Origin: Bacteroidales bacterium
GTDB taxonomy: Bacteria > Bacteroidota > Bacteroidia > Bacteroidales > UBA932
Assembly: GCA_017627955.1 (NCBI GenBank)
Contig: JAGAFU010000052.1
Coordinates: 1 to 64,000, forward strand
Length of the DNA: 64,000 bases
Direction: 5' to 3'
Position 1 is the stretch's first letter, and every line of letters begins with the position of its first letter. Position numbers and translations under genes: made by a program. Below, piece by piece: positions 36,981 through 45,735 of this stretch. The notes below the pieces were generated by a model. It saw nothing but the letters and a program-made list of their open reading frames with translations. It had not been told where the DNA came from and did no database searches.

Positions 36981-38237
36981 ATGCGCTCGAACAATAGCCA
37001 TAACTTGCGGATGCTCAGTCTGTTCTCCGGTTGCGGGGGAATGGATCTGGGCTTTGAAGGGGAGTTTGTCTGTCACAGGAAATCGGTTCCCTCCGATTCT
37101 GGATGGATTGAGAAGGCCGTTGACGGGGATTGGGTGCAGCTGAAAAAGAACAGGTTTGAGACTGTTTTCGCCAATGATATTCTTGAGGAGGCCTACCTGA
37201 CATGGAATCAGTACATGAGCCGTTTCAGGAAGGATCCGTCCATCTATCATCTTGAGAGCATAGTAGATCTTGTCAAGCGTCATCGTGCTGGCGAAAAGGT
37301 GTTCCCTGAGAGGATCGATTTGGTCACCGGTGGCTTTCCTTGCCAGGATTTCAGTGTGGCAGGGAAAAGGCTTGGTTTTGAGTCACATACTTCGCATGAT
37401 GGCACGAAGCTTCCCCAGGAGGTGCCTTCGGAGGAGAACCGCGGGAAGCTTTATTACTGGATGAAGCAGGTCATTGACATCGTTAAGCCTAAGGTGTTTA
37501 TCGCCGAGAATGTCAAGGGTTTGACCAATCTTGGGAATGTAAAGGAAATCATCCAGCGGGACTTCGCCCAGGCGGACGGAGATGGTTACATCGTGCTGCC
37601 CCCAAGGGTTCTTCATGCCGGCAACTATGGAGTTCCAGAGACCCGGGAGAGGGTGATTTTCATCGGGATCCGACGTTCGGCGCTGAAGCCGGAGGTTAGA
37701 GAAGCGCTTGAGAGTGACTCGATCCCGGCCGAATATGATCCCTATCCGGCTCCCACTCATAATTATACTAAAGACTCTACCGGTGTTTTGCCTTTTGTCA
37801 CCTGCCGTGATGTGTTCGAAGGTCTCGCTGAGCCGGATGAGTCTCAGGATCTTTCACAGAAGTATTATTCCAAGGCAAAATACATGGGACGCCATTGCCA
37901 GGGCCAGGCCGAGATTCATCTTGACGGACTCGGCCCTACGATCCGTTCCGAGCATCATGGGAATATCGAGTACCGCCGGTTGTCGGAAGAACATGGAGGT
38001 AAGATCGCGGAGGAATTGGAAGCCGGACTTCCGGAACGTCGTCTCACTCCGAGGGAATGCGCTCTGATCCAGACTTTTCCGCCGGATTATCCCTTTGTCT
38101 CTTATAAAGAAGACAGCAAGCGCTTCAAAGTTTCACAGTCCGGCGCCTACAAAGTCATCGGCAACGCCGTACCCCCGCTCCTGGGCTACAACATCGCCCG
38201 CCGCCTCCAGGCCCTCTGGCCTATATATTTCGGATGA
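36981..38237 (+). CDS. DNA (cytosine-5-)-methyltransferase
   Basis: A 418-aa C5 methylase with ordered motifs: I LSLFSGCGGMDLGFEG (about 12-27), IV GGFPCQDFSVAGKRLG with the catalytic Cys (about 117), VI ENVKGL (about 174), VIII RERVIFIGIRR, and X VIGNAVPPLLGYNIARRL. The recognition domain lies between VIII and IX. It starts 8 bases after clpX and is followed by a restriction enzyme and vsr, so it protects host DNA in a type II system. The sequence recognised cannot be told from here. Confidence 0.92.
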   Translation: MRSNNSHNLRMLSLFSGCGGMDLGFEGEFVCHRKSVPSDSGWIEKAVDGDWVQLKKNRFETVFANDILEEAYLTWNQYMSRFRKDPSIYHLESIVDLVKRHRAGEKVFPERIDLVTGGFPCQDFSVAGKRLGFESHTSHDGTKLPQEVPSEENRGKLYYWMKQVIDIVKPKVFIAENVKGLTNLGNVKEIIQRDFAQADGDGYIVLPPRVLHAGNYGVPETRERVIFIGIRRSALKPEVREALESDSIPAEYDPYPAPTHNYTKDSTGVLPFVTCRDVFEGLAEPDESQDLSQKYYSKAKYMGRHCQGQAEIHLDGLGPTIRSEHHGNIEYRRLSEEHGGKIAEELEAGLPERRLTPRECALIQTFPPDYPFVSYKEDSKRFKVSQSGAYKVIGNAVPPLLGYNIARRLQALWPIYFG

Positions 38238-38408
38238 TTTTCAAATAGAGTTGATGGTTTGACTATGGAAATAGTTGATTTTGAGTTAGTTATGTTAATC
38301 GGCTGCGAAAATATCCGTTTATTATTGCCGTTGTTTTCATAGTGTGTTCTTATAGATTGTTGATAATCAAACTATTGGATTAATTGAGCATCTTTCGGTT
38401 TGAAAACT

Positions 38409-39458
38409 ATGGTTGGTGATATACAATTAAGAGCTTTTCAGCAATTGATTGACTCAGTGTTAGTGACTCTTAATGAGAGGGCGGCCAAAGAGACTGAGAA
38501 ATTCAAAGGGATGTCTCCTTCGGACTTGGAAGTTGAAGTGTTTCGGGCTATACAAGACGCTTGTGGGGAAGGTCCTTTCTTTCAGAAAAATGAAGTGAGG
38601 TTGGTTTCCGGTATGAGATTCCCTGATATTCTTGTAGGGAGAAATTTCGGGGTTGAAGTCAAGTCAACAAATAAAGATCATTGGACATCGACTGGAAGCA
38701 GCATCGTTGAGACAACGAGAGATAAAGAAGTTAAAGTTATCTATTTGATGTTTGCTAAACTAGGAGGTCGCACTCCAGGTTTTCGTTGTAGGCCATATCA
38801 AGATGTTTTATCAGAAATAGCTGTAACACATTCTCCAAGGTATCGTATCGACATGTCTCTTGGTGTTGGTGAGACTATCTTCGATAAAATGGGTATTTCA
38901 TATGAAAAGCTTCGCTCTTGCGGAAATCCGATAGCAGCTGTACAGGGCTATTATAAGAATAAAGCTTTTGTCGAGGGGCATCAGATGCCCTGGTGGATAT
39001 CTGATGATAAAACGGATGAATCTTCAGTGGGCATGAATATCAGGTCTTGGAGAATCCTGTCAGCAAATGAGAAATCCCTTCTGGTCGCTCAGCTGCTCGT
39101 GTTATTCCCCGAAGTGATATTCGGTGATTATGAAAATGCGGCCATGTGGTTGGTAAGTGTCAGAGGAGTCGTATGCACAAACCTCAGGGATCCTTTTTCG
39201 GCTGGTGGACAAGTAAGACAGTTGAATGGTGTGATGTTGGATACCCCAATGCCGCATATCGTAAAAACCATTTCTGACAAATATCCTCTGATCGTTTCTC
39301 TGCTGAAAGACAAGGACTTCCTTGATCAAATTTCAGCGTTTAATCCAGGTTTGCTTCCTGACGTGGCCAGTAGGTGGATTGAACAAATCCAGTCATCACT
39401 AAGTCGTGTCGGTGTCAACATGCCTGTAAATTATTTGTTCGAAGAAGGTTTAATGTAA
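38409..39458 (+). CDS. Type II restriction endonuclease, PD-(D/E)XK fold
   Basis: A 349-aa protein between a C5 methylase and vsr. It shows a PD-(D/E)XK-like active site: MRFPDILVGRNFGVEVKS (PD at about 75, E-x-K about 12 residues on), with a preceding Glu in DLEVEVFRAIQ. A TTG three codons upstream (38400) is an alternative start. It is visibly more A+T-rich than its neighbours, with codons such as ATA and AGA frequent, which suggests recent transfer. The 171 bases upstream are A+T-rich and include the odd palindrome TTGATAATCAA. I do not recognise the exact prototype enzyme. Confidence 0.7.
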   Translation: MVGDIQLRAFQQLIDSVLVTLNERAAKETEKFKGMSPSDLEVEVFRAIQDACGEGPFFQKNEVRLVSGMRFPDILVGRNFGVEVKSTNKDHWTSTGSSIVETTRDKEVKVIYLMFAKLGGRTPGFRCRPYQDVLSEIAVTHSPRYRIDMSLGVGETIFDKMGISYEKLRSCGNPIAAVQGYYKNKAFVEGHQMPWWISDDKTDESSVGMNIRSWRILSANEKSLLVAQLLVLFPEVIFGDYENAAMWLVSVRGVVCTNLRDPFSAGGQVRQLNGVMLDTPMPHIVKTISDKYPLIVSLLKDKDFLDQISAFNPGLLPDVASRWIEQIQSSLSRVGVNMPVNYLFEEGLM

Positions 39459-39465
39459 AGGTTTC

Positions 39466-39957
39466 ATGGCGGACAGTATGACTCCGGAGCAGCGGCATCG
39501 CTGCATGGCAAGCATCAAGGGTGTAGACACTCGACCCGAGATGAAGGTCAGGCGTTATCTGCATAGTCAAGGTTTCCGCTATTCGCTTCATTCAAAGCGG
39601 CTTCCTGGTAGGCCTGATCTCGTGCTCAGGAAATATCATTCTGTCATATTCGTGAATGGTTGTTTCTGGCACGGCCATCCAGGGGAGTCCTGTTTCAGGA
39701 AACCCAGTACCAATGTGCGGTTTTGGGAGGAGAAAATCCGCCGTAACAAAGAGAGGGATGCCGCTGATGTAGCTGCCCTTGAGGCACTTGGCTGGAACGT
39801 TATCACGGTCTGGGAGTGCGAGCTTAACAAAAAGCGCTTCGAGCAAACGATGTCCCGCCTAGTCTCAAACCTCAAAATGAGGCTTGAAGTAGAGCATATT
39901 CATAGCATCCCTCTCTCCGTCAGGAAATTATCCCATCAGGATCCATCGGCCTTGTGA
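39466..39957 (+). CDS. vsr: Very short patch repair endonuclease
   Basis: A 163-aa Vsr protein, which nicks next to T:G mismatches produced by deamination of 5-methylcytosine at the partner methylase site. It has MTPEQRHRCMASIKGVDTRPEMKVR, the catalytic region LPGRPDLVLRKYHSVIFVNGCFWHGH and a zinc-binding C-x-H pattern. Sited 7 bases after the restriction gene, it completes the methylase-endonuclease-vsr cassette. Its 3' end overlaps the minus-strand MFS remnant by 38 bases. Confidence 0.93.
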   Translation: MADSMTPEQRHRCMASIKGVDTRPEMKVRRYLHSQGFRYSLHSKRLPGRPDLVLRKYHSVIFVNGCFWHGHPGESCFRKPSTNVRFWEEKIRRNKERDAADVAALEALGWNVITVWECELNKKRFEQTMSRLVSNLKMRLEVEHIHSIPLSVRKLSHQDPSAL

Positions 39958-40192
39958 CCACCTGCTTCTTCCTCGTCAGGAACGCCTGCAGGAGGTATAT
40001 TCCAGCGATACATGCGCCCACGCCGTAGGCTGACGCCCCGGTTGCGTTCGCCATTGGTGAGACGATGAGAGGGGAGAGGAACTGCCCGAGGTAGAGAGCT
40101 GCGGAGAGTAACGGCATCACCGTCGTGGCGGCTCCTGCCATTACTGTCAAAAGACTGATCGAAAGGATGGTGTAAAGCAATCTCCGTTTCAT
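39920..40192 (-). pseudogene. MFS transporter remnant with internal deletion
   Basis: A 90-codon frame. Its first ~27 residues (MKRRLLYTILSISLLTVMAGAATTVMP) look like the first helix of a Bacteroidota MFS permease; the rest (LLSAALYLGQFLSPLIVSP...AGIYLLQAFLTRKK) looks like the last two helices. A full permease is ~390 aa, so about ten helices appear to be missing through an in-frame deletion. A TATCTTCG element lies upstream on the minus strand (40265-40272). It may still be translated as a small membrane protein. Confidence 0.55.
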
Positions 40193-40264
40193 GTCAAAAA
40201 TGTTAAGTTAATATTCAAAACGGAGGTTACGGCTCGACCAAGCCGCTAAAGATTTTTCGCGTCG

Positions 40265-40272
40265 CGAAGATA
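40265..40272 (-). promoter_or_regulatory. Putative -7 box upstream of the MFS remnant
   Basis: On the minus strand this reads TATCTTCG, the same variant as at 1450-1457. It lies 72 bases before the remnant's start. No clear -33 element is visible. Confidence 0.3.
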
Positions 40273-40355
40273 CGAAAATTTCTTGAAGTGCATGTCGGGA
40301 CGACAACGCTCTATGAACCGTGTTTTGTATTCGCTTTGTTTTCAGATTATAAGTG

Positions 40356-40396
40356 AAAAGCCATCCCCTTGAAACAGGTGGGTGGCTTTTGTTTAG
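40356..40396 (-). terminator. Bidirectional-looking terminator downstream of pyrF
   Basis: AAAAGCCA (40356-40363) pairs with TGGCTTTT (40383-40390), and inner CCC/GGG pairs extend the stem. On the minus strand it ends in TTTT and closes the TraX-to-pyrF set; on the plus strand TTTTGTTT follows. Confidence 0.65.
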
Positions 40397-40457
40397 ATGC
40401 CTTATTGATTGCTGTTTACGAATCACGACTCTAAGCAAGCGTGACGCTGGAAGCCGG

Positions 40458-41261
40458 TTAACAGCGGGCGGTGTTGGCGGCGGCTGTGGCTGCGGCCTGG
40501 GCGAAGTCTTTTCCAGAGGATGCGTAGATGATCCCCCTGGAGGAGTTGATCAGTAGTCCGCCTTTCGAGTTCGCTCCGGCGGCGATGACTTCCTCGGCAC
40601 TTCCTCCTTGCGCCCCGACTCCCGGGACCAGGAAGAAATTGTCCGGGCAGAAGCTCCTGATTTCCTTTAACTTGTCAGCTTTTGTCGCGCCGATCACAAA
40701 CATCATGTTCTCGGGCGTGGAGATCTCCATCATCCTCTCCATCACAGCCTGGTAGAGAGGCTTCCCGTCCTTTCGCGCAGTCTGGAAATCCACCGAGGAA
40801 GGGTTTGAGGAGAGCGCCACGACGATGGCGAACTTGCCGGGATATTCGAGGAACGGGGTGACAGTCTCGCTACCCATGTAGGGGGAGAGGGTCACGGCGT
40901 CGAAGTCGAACGTCTCGAAATAGCTCTTGGCGTACATGCTGGCGGTGTTGCCGATGTCGCCTCTCTTGGCGTCGGCGATGATGAACTGCTCCGGGTATTT
41001 CAGCCTGATGTAGTCTACGGTTCTCTCCAGGATGGTAAGACCATCGGAGCCGAGGTATTCGTAGAAGGCTAGATTGGGCTTGAAGGCGACGCAGTAGGGA
41101 GCGGTGGCGTCGATGATCCTTCTATTGAATTCCAGGATCGCGTCAGGATGGCGTCGGCAAGACCTGATATACTCCGGAATCTTCTCATAATCAGTGTCCA
41201 GCCCGACGCACAGCATCGACCCCTTCTTCTTTATCTCTGAATATAGCTGCTCTGTTGTCAT
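40458..41261 (-). CDS. pyrF: Orotidine 5'-phosphate decarboxylase
   Basis: A 267-aa enzyme for the last step of UMP synthesis, of the longer (type 2) form common in Bacteroidota. It has LCVGLDTDYEKIP, FKPNLAFYEYLG and the catalytic FIIADAKRGDIGNTASMY (about 94-111), with VPGVGAQGG near the phosphate site. ATG 41261 was chosen, one base past the M20 stop, in place of the ATG six codons upstream inside that gene. Last member of a minus-strand set. Confidence 0.94.
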   Translation of the reverse strand: MTTEQLYSEIKKKGSMLCVGLDTDYEKIPEYIRSCRRHPDAILEFNRRIIDATAPYCVAFKPNLAFYEYLGSDGLTILERTVDYIRLKYPEQFIIADAKRGDIGNTASMYAKSYFETFDFDAVTLSPYMGSETVTPFLEYPGKFAIVVALSSNPSSVDFQTARKDGKPLYQAVMERMMEISTPENMMFVIGATKADKLKEIRSFCPDNFFLVPGVGAQGGSAEEVIAAGANSKGGLLINSSRGIIYASSGKDFAQAAATAAANTARC

Positions 41262-41262
41262 G

Positions 41263-42627
41263 TTAATCGTAATATTCATAGAATTTGGCGATGGACTCCA
41301 TGCCGGCGAAGAATTGGCTGAGGAGGTAGCTCTCGTTGGGGGAGTGGATGGTGTCCCTCTCCAGGCCGAATCCCATCAGCAGAGGATCAGTCCCGAGAAT
41401 CTTCTTCATGTCGGCGAGAACGGCGATGCTGCCGCCTCCGCGGCTCGGAACAGGCTCAATACCATAGACTTCCGTCATTGCCTTTGAAGCTGCCTTGAAC
41501 GCCGGGGAAGATATCGGAATCAGGAATCCCTCTCCGCCCTCGCAAAGCTTCACATCGATCGAGCAATATTTAGGGGCTATCTTCTCAAGATGTTTCTTCA
41601 GTAGTTTGGAAATCTTGGAGCTGGATTGGTTCGGTACCAGACGCATGGAGATTTTTGCATGTGCCACCGAGGGGAGAACCGTCTTGGCTCCCTCACCTGT
41701 GTAACCGCCCCAGATCCCGCAGACATCCAGACATGGCCTGATGCCGATCCTTTCGAGAGGAGTGTAGCCTTTCTCGCCCCGGAGAGCCTTAACTCCCACA
41801 GACTCCTTGAACTCATCCATGTCGAACGGTGCCCTGGCGAGCATGGCCCTATCGGCCTTTGAAAGCTCGACCACATCGTCGTAGAAACCAGGAATCGTGA
41901 CTCTTCCGTCTTTGTCAATAAGGCTGGAAATCAAGTCACAAAGAGTCTGGATAGGGTTGGCGACAGTACCGCCATAGTGGCCTGAGTGAAGGTCGTGGTC
42001 AGGACCAGTCACGGTGACTTCGACATAAGCCATCCCCCTCATCCCGCAGTTGATGGAAGGAACTTTCTCGGAGATCATCGTCGTGTCCGAGACAAGAATC
42101 ACATCCGATTTCAGCCAGGATTTGTTTTGCTTGACCCAGGCGGGCAGGGAAGGGCTGCTGATCTCCTCCTCGCCCTCGAAGATGAACTTGACATTGTGGC
42201 GCAGCTTGCCGGTCTTGACAAGATATTCAAAGGCCTTTATGTGCATGAATAGCTGGCCTTTGTCGTCGTTCGCCCCACGGGCGTAGATGGCGTCCCGTCC
42301 GGTCGGGTCTTTCTTGATCACAGGCTCGAATGGGGCAGTGTCCCATTTCTCGAGCGGCTCCGGTGGCTGAACGTCATAATGGCCATAGACCATCACTGTC
42401 TTAAGTTTCGGGTCGATTATCTTTTTCCCGAACACGACCGGGTTGCCGTCGCTCGGATAGACTCCGGCCTCGTCGGCACCGGCTTCCACAAGCAAGGCCG
42501 CCAGCCTTTCGGCGCAGCGGCGCATATCCTCCTTGTGCTCCTTCTTCGCGCTGATTGAAGGGATCCTCAAAAGGGAGAACAGCTCCTCGTAGAAGCGTTC
42601 CTTGTTTTCCTGGATATATTCTTTCAT
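41263..42627 (-). CDS. M20 family dipeptidase
   Basis: A 454-aa metallo-dipeptidase. Zinc ligands lie in VMVYGHYDVQPPEP (about 80), GANDDKGQL (about 117), FEGEEEISSPSL (about 150) and VSDTT; a dimerisation domain (about 200-350) follows. It is probably cytosolic, as no signal peptide is seen, and would cleave di- or short peptides. Ten bases separate it from the flavodoxin gene upstream; pyrF follows almost directly. Confidence 0.92.
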   Translation of the reverse strand: MKEYIQENKERFYEELFSLLRIPSISAKKEHKEDMRRCAERLAALLVEAGADEAGVYPSDGNPVVFGKKIIDPKLKTVMVYGHYDVQPPEPLEKWDTAPFEPVIKKDPTGRDAIYARGANDDKGQLFMHIKAFEYLVKTGKLRHNVKFIFEGEEEISSPSLPAWVKQNKSWLKSDVILVSDTTMISEKVPSINCGMRGMAYVEVTVTGPDHDLHSGHYGGTVANPIQTLCDLISSLIDKDGRVTIPGFYDDVVELSKADRAMLARAPFDMDEFKESVGVKALRGEKGYTPLERIGIRPCLDVCGIWGGYTGEGAKTVLPSVAHAKISMRLVPNQSSSKISKLLKKHLEKIAPKYCSIDVKLCEGGEGFLIPISSPAFKAASKAMTEVYGIEPVPSRGGGSIAVLADMKKILGTDPLLMGFGLERDTIHSPNESYLLSQFFAGMESIAKFYEYYD

Positions 42628-42637
42628 ATCGCTGCGA

Positions 42638-43210
42638 TTAAAGAGTCGCTACCCAGGCCTTTATATCTTCCAATGTGGCCCCGTTAAGGGTCTGGCCGGC
42701 CTTCCAGTTGATTTTGGGATATGCCGCCTTGAATTCCTCGTTGGCCTTGTCGATCGTGCTTCCGCCGGAGGTGGCGAAGAAGATGACGGTCTTGCCAGAG
42801 AAATCATAGGCCTCAAGGAATGTGTTGATGATGGTCGGAGCGGTGTACCACCAGACCGGGAAGCCGACATAAATGGTCTCGTATTTCGAGACATCCTCGA
42901 GGTCTTTAACTATCGCGGGGCGTGAACTCTTGTCCTGCATCTCAACAGAGCTGCGGGAAGTCTTTACGGTCCAGTCAAGATCCTCGGCTGTGTACTTAAC
43001 CTCAGGCTTGATCTCGTAAAGGGTTCCTCCTGTGGCCTGGGCAACATCCTTGGCCACGGCTTCTGTTGTTCCTGTGGCTGAGAAATACGCCACAAGAGTC
43101 TTGCTCTCAATCGTTTCTGTGTTTTCCTTGCTCTTCTTGCCAGTCTGCCCGCAAGCTGCCACAAGCGTCATTGTCACCATGGCGGCAATCATAAAACTCA
43201 ATGTTCTCAT
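42638..43210 (-). CDS. Exported lipoprotein flavodoxin
   Basis: A 190-aa protein with a lipoprotein signal ([20 protein letters not shown], Cys near 20) followed by a flavodoxin-like fold: FMN phosphate loop [13 protein letters not shown], then [37 protein letters not shown]. Most flavodoxins are cytosolic electron carriers; the signal implies a periplasmic, membrane-tethered version. ATG 43210 is preferred because upstream residues do not fit the signal. The redox partner is unknown. Confidence 0.85.
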   Translation of the reverse strand: MRTLSFMIAAMVTMTLVAACGQTGKKSKENTETIESKTLVAYFSATGTTEAVAKDVAQATGGTLYEIKPEVKYTAEDLDWTVKTSRSSVEMQDKSSRPAIVKDLEDVSKYETIYVGFPVWWYTAPTIINTFLEAYDFSGKTVIFFATSGGSTIDKANEEFKAAYPKINWKAGQTLNGATLEDIKAWVATL

Positions 43211-43252
43211 CGCTTTAGTGATTATCATTTTACTAATATTGCCTAAATCATA

Positions 43253-43260
43253 CAAATATA
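43253..43260 (-). promoter_or_regulatory. Putative -7 box for the flavodoxin-M20-pyrF unit
   Basis: The minus strand reads TATATTTG, 42 bases before the flavodoxin start. A perfect 8-base palindrome GTGATCAC lies just upstream at 43268-43275 and could be a regulator site. Confidence 0.4.
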
Positions 43261-43294
43261 ACTAATTGTGATCACTTTCCCGGCGACTCGCATC

Positions 43295-43999
43295 TCAAAT
43301 GATGGTCTTGAAAAGATAAATCGCCAGAAGGTGCAGGGGGTAAAATACATAGAAGAAATACTTGCCGAGCACTCCTTTCATGAAACCCCTCTTGCCGTTG
43401 TACATACTGATCGGAATGAATGCGGTGCCCGCGATGTAGCGGCTTGAGAGCATGCAGCTTCCCACAATAGCTTGGAACAGTATATTCTTCCGCAGAAGAT
43501 ACAGCATCAATATGAATCCGTAACCGGCGCAGCCGTAGTCTGCCCTGAATACTATCGAGATGGCCAACAGCCCTAGAAGGGAGACTGCCATCTTGGATTT
43601 GTCTTCTTTGAAATATTCAATGGCGCAAAGTCCCAGAAAACCCAGGAGAAGGGTGAAGATCACGTTCTGGCCAGGATAGGTCCAAGTGCCGCTATTGATC
43701 AGATTGAAAGGTATTTCCGATAAAAGGGCGAAGATCGCGAGATTCCGGCCATATCTAATCCTGGACCTTGTGTGGAGGAACCCTTCCACGATAAGGAAAG
43801 CGAAAATAGGGAAGGCAATACGTCCGAAACTCCTTGCGATGAAGTAGGGGGTGATCCAGCGGTGACCGATCTTCAGCAGATGCGTCATCATAAACGGGTC
43901 ACCTCTCCAGACAAATGCCGCCAGATGATCCACAAGCATGCTAACGACCGCCAGAATCTTCAAGCCGCTGCCACTCAACCATTTCCACTTCAATCGCAT
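43295..43999 (-). CDS. TraX-family membrane acyltransferase-like protein
   Basis: A 234-aa protein with about six to seven hydrophobic segments and the TraX pattern near the N-terminus (LKILAVVSMLVDHLAAF) and FPIFAFLIVEGFLHTRS. TraX acetylates F-pilin on plasmid F; chromosomal relatives in gut bacteria have no known substrate. There are no conjugation genes around it. ATG 43999 is chosen over the upstream TTG. It ends 84 bases before the flavodoxin start, with its own promoter region between. Confidence 0.8.
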   Translation of the reverse strand: MRLKWKWLSGSGLKILAVVSMLVDHLAAFVWRGDPFMMTHLLKIGHRWITPYFIARSFGRIAFPIFAFLIVEGFLHTRSRIRYGRNLAIFALLSEIPFNLINSGTWTYPGQNVIFTLLLGFLGLCAIEYFKEDKSKMAVSLLGLLAISIVFRADYGCAGYGFILMLYLLRKNILFQAIVGSCMLSSRYIAGTAFIPISMYNGKRGFMKGVLGKYFFYVFYPLHLLAIYLFKTII

Positions 44000-44005
44000 A
44001 TACAA

Positions 44006-44263
44006 TCGTTACTATGGTTTAATGTTAGCGGAGAAACTCGGACATCGTGTTGGTGAACACATTACCGTAGTTCTCATCATTGATGATGATACTATCCATA
44101 ACTTACAAAGTTAAGTAAAATCAAATAGATAGTCAATAGAGCGCCGCCATTACTTTCTCTCTATCGTAAGACTCCATGACTTCATGGATTTCCTTTTGGA
44201 ATTCTCTCCTTTAATCATTACTTTCGCGGACTTTTGTTAAGAGAACCTATAAAACATTGAACA
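44006..44263. other. Intergenic region between TraX and barrel gene
   Basis: This 258-base gap between divergent genes holds the promoter at 44195-44226. On the minus strand a 24-codon frame (44025-44099, MDSIIINDENYGNVF...) is open but too short to support as a gene; it might be a leftover N-terminus. Nothing else is evident. Confidence 0.5.
44195..44226 (+). promoter_or_regulatory. Bacteroidota-type promoter of the 44264 gene
   Basis: TTTG at 44195-44198, a 20-base spacer and TACTTTCG at 44219-44226 fit TTTG-N19/20-TAnnTTYG. Transcription would start about 30 bases before the ATG. Confidence 0.55.
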
Positions 44264-44824
44264 ATGAAAAAGGCAATTGTATTCATTCGGTCCTTGTGCA
44301 TAGTGATAGCTATCTGCGCTGTCAGTATTCCAGTGTCCTCGCAGAGTCGTTCGCATGGCAGGAGTATCTATGGTGAATTGCTTGGACCCTCACAGGGCCT
44401 TGGTATTAATTATGACGCTCGCTTCAAGAAGGAGTCTTCCGAAGGATTCGGCTGGAGGACTGGTGCCGGAGTTGGTTATGCATATTCCTCAATTACCGCC
44501 ATTTACAATATTGACGGAAATTATGTCGATACTTATAACCAAATGTTCCGCTTGGCCATACCAATCGAGGTAAACTACCTCCTTGGCAAGGGGCGTTCTA
44601 AATTTGAGTCCGGTGCCGGAGGGTCCATGTGCGTGGACCTCTATAGATCAGCTACTGGAGCGAAACCTAAGTGCGCGGTCGGAGTCATCCCTTATGTGAA
44701 CATAGGCTATCGTTATGTGGCTGACAAAGGGTTCATGTTCCGTATCGGTGTGTCATCCTCCTATAGTTTCAATGGTGATAGAGTCGTTTTCTGCCCTTAT
44801 ATAGGATTCGGTAAAGAGCTTTAA
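44264..44824 (+). CDS. Small outer-membrane beta-barrel protein
   Basis: A 186-aa exported protein: signal peptide (MKKAIVFIRSLCIVIAICAVSIPVSS), then alternating aromatic beta-strands (GWRTGAGVGYAYSS, YVNIGYRYV, FRIGVSSSYSF, FCPYIGFGKEL) as in the OmpW/porin-like 'outer membrane beta-barrel domain' proteins. Function unknown. It stands alone with its own promoter and ends before a long non-coding stretch. Confidence 0.7.
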   Translation: MKKAIVFIRSLCIVIAICAVSIPVSSQSRSHGRSIYGELLGPSQGLGINYDARFKKESSEGFGWRTGAGVGYAYSSITAIYNIDGNYVDTYNQMFRLAIPIEVNYLLGKGRSKFESGAGGSMCVDLYRSATGAKPKCAVGVIPYVNIGYRYVADKGFMFRIGVSSSYSFNGDRVVFCPYIGFGKEL

Positions 44825-45270
44825 CACACAACCTTGCCCTGATAAAAAGTGGATATTATCTGCTTGTCTAGTGAACTATAGCGTTATTCGCGTAGAATTG
44901 CAATATGCGTTACAGTAACGGCTGTTGCTAAAATTGATGCGCCGTGATTTGTAATGCGATAATACTCAATGAATAAAGCAAGATCCATCTCCTGTTTTAT
45001 AAGGGAAGGTTTTGCTGTATGTCAATCAAAATCAATAGTATCCAAATCACGCCGGTAACGGAGCCGGTTTAATCTTGGGCCTATTAATGCGGTATTTGGG
45101 CCCAAAACATTGCCCGTCACTGGATTTCGGCCCGGAATCAGCAATCCCGGGCCGAAATGACATAACAATGCCCAGGATTAGGACCGTATTTGAATCGGTT
45201 AATAGCCAACCGGCTTCGCCCCGCGAACTCGGGACATGTCGACGGGCGATAACTCTGAGAGGGATTTCAG
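44825..45270. other. 446-base non-coding region with palindrome
   Basis: No convincing frame. The right half is G+C-rich with a perfect 12-bp inverted repeat, ATTTCGGCCCGG (45124-45135) and CCGGGCCGAAAT (45147-45158), loop 11 bases. It has no T tract. As it lies 113 bases past the 3' end of tmRNA on the minus strand, it may stabilise or end that transcript, or be a repeat element. Confidence 0.45.
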
Positions 45271-45667
45271 TGGAGATGGGCGGAGTCGAACCGCCGTCCA
45301 AACAACGCACCCAGCAGCTTTCTACACGCTTATCCTTCCTTTGGTTGTCGGCCGCGGCCTGCCGGAAGGCGGGCCAGCCACAGCTTATCCTTTAAATCTT
45401 AGCCGGCTTTAAAGGAGTCCACCGGAGCGTCCCTCTTGAATGATACCCCGAACTCGGAACATAGAAGGCGTAAAGTCCGCGGGATACTCGTCCGGGCCGC
45501 AGCCTTGGCGGCCGGGATTAAGCTAAACGACTTGGTCGATTAGGCAGCGAGCGCGTAGTTGTTGTTGGCAACTAAATTGTTAAGAGAACGGTTTTTACGG
45601 GCAGATCTCTCAGAAGCCCGGCGTGCTTACCACCCGGAATCATTGCTGTCAAAACCAGTACATCCCC
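45271..45667 (-). ncRNA. ssrA: Transfer-messenger RNA
   Basis: On the minus strand the 5' end GGGGATGTACTGGTTTTGACAG and the 3' TpsiC arm GGTTCGACTCCGCC plus CATCTCC form the tRNA-like domain (GGGGATG pairs with CATCTCC). The tag frame (45543-45569) reads ANNNYALAA then TAA; by alignment with Bacteroides tags the resume codon is probably GTT just before it. tmRNA frees stalled ribosomes and marks peptides for ClpXP. CCA is not encoded. Ends are estimated from the acceptor stem. Confidence 0.92.
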
Positions 45668-45735
45668 AAAGTGTGGCGAAATATATACGGTGGATATTCT
45701 TAATTTGTTTCATCGGGAAATTGATTAAATTTGCG

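Noticed and set aside
44025..44099. 24-codon minus-strand frame (MDSIIINDENYGNVF...)
   Set aside because: Too short, no homology I can name and no supporting context; could be a chance frame or a remnant N-terminus.
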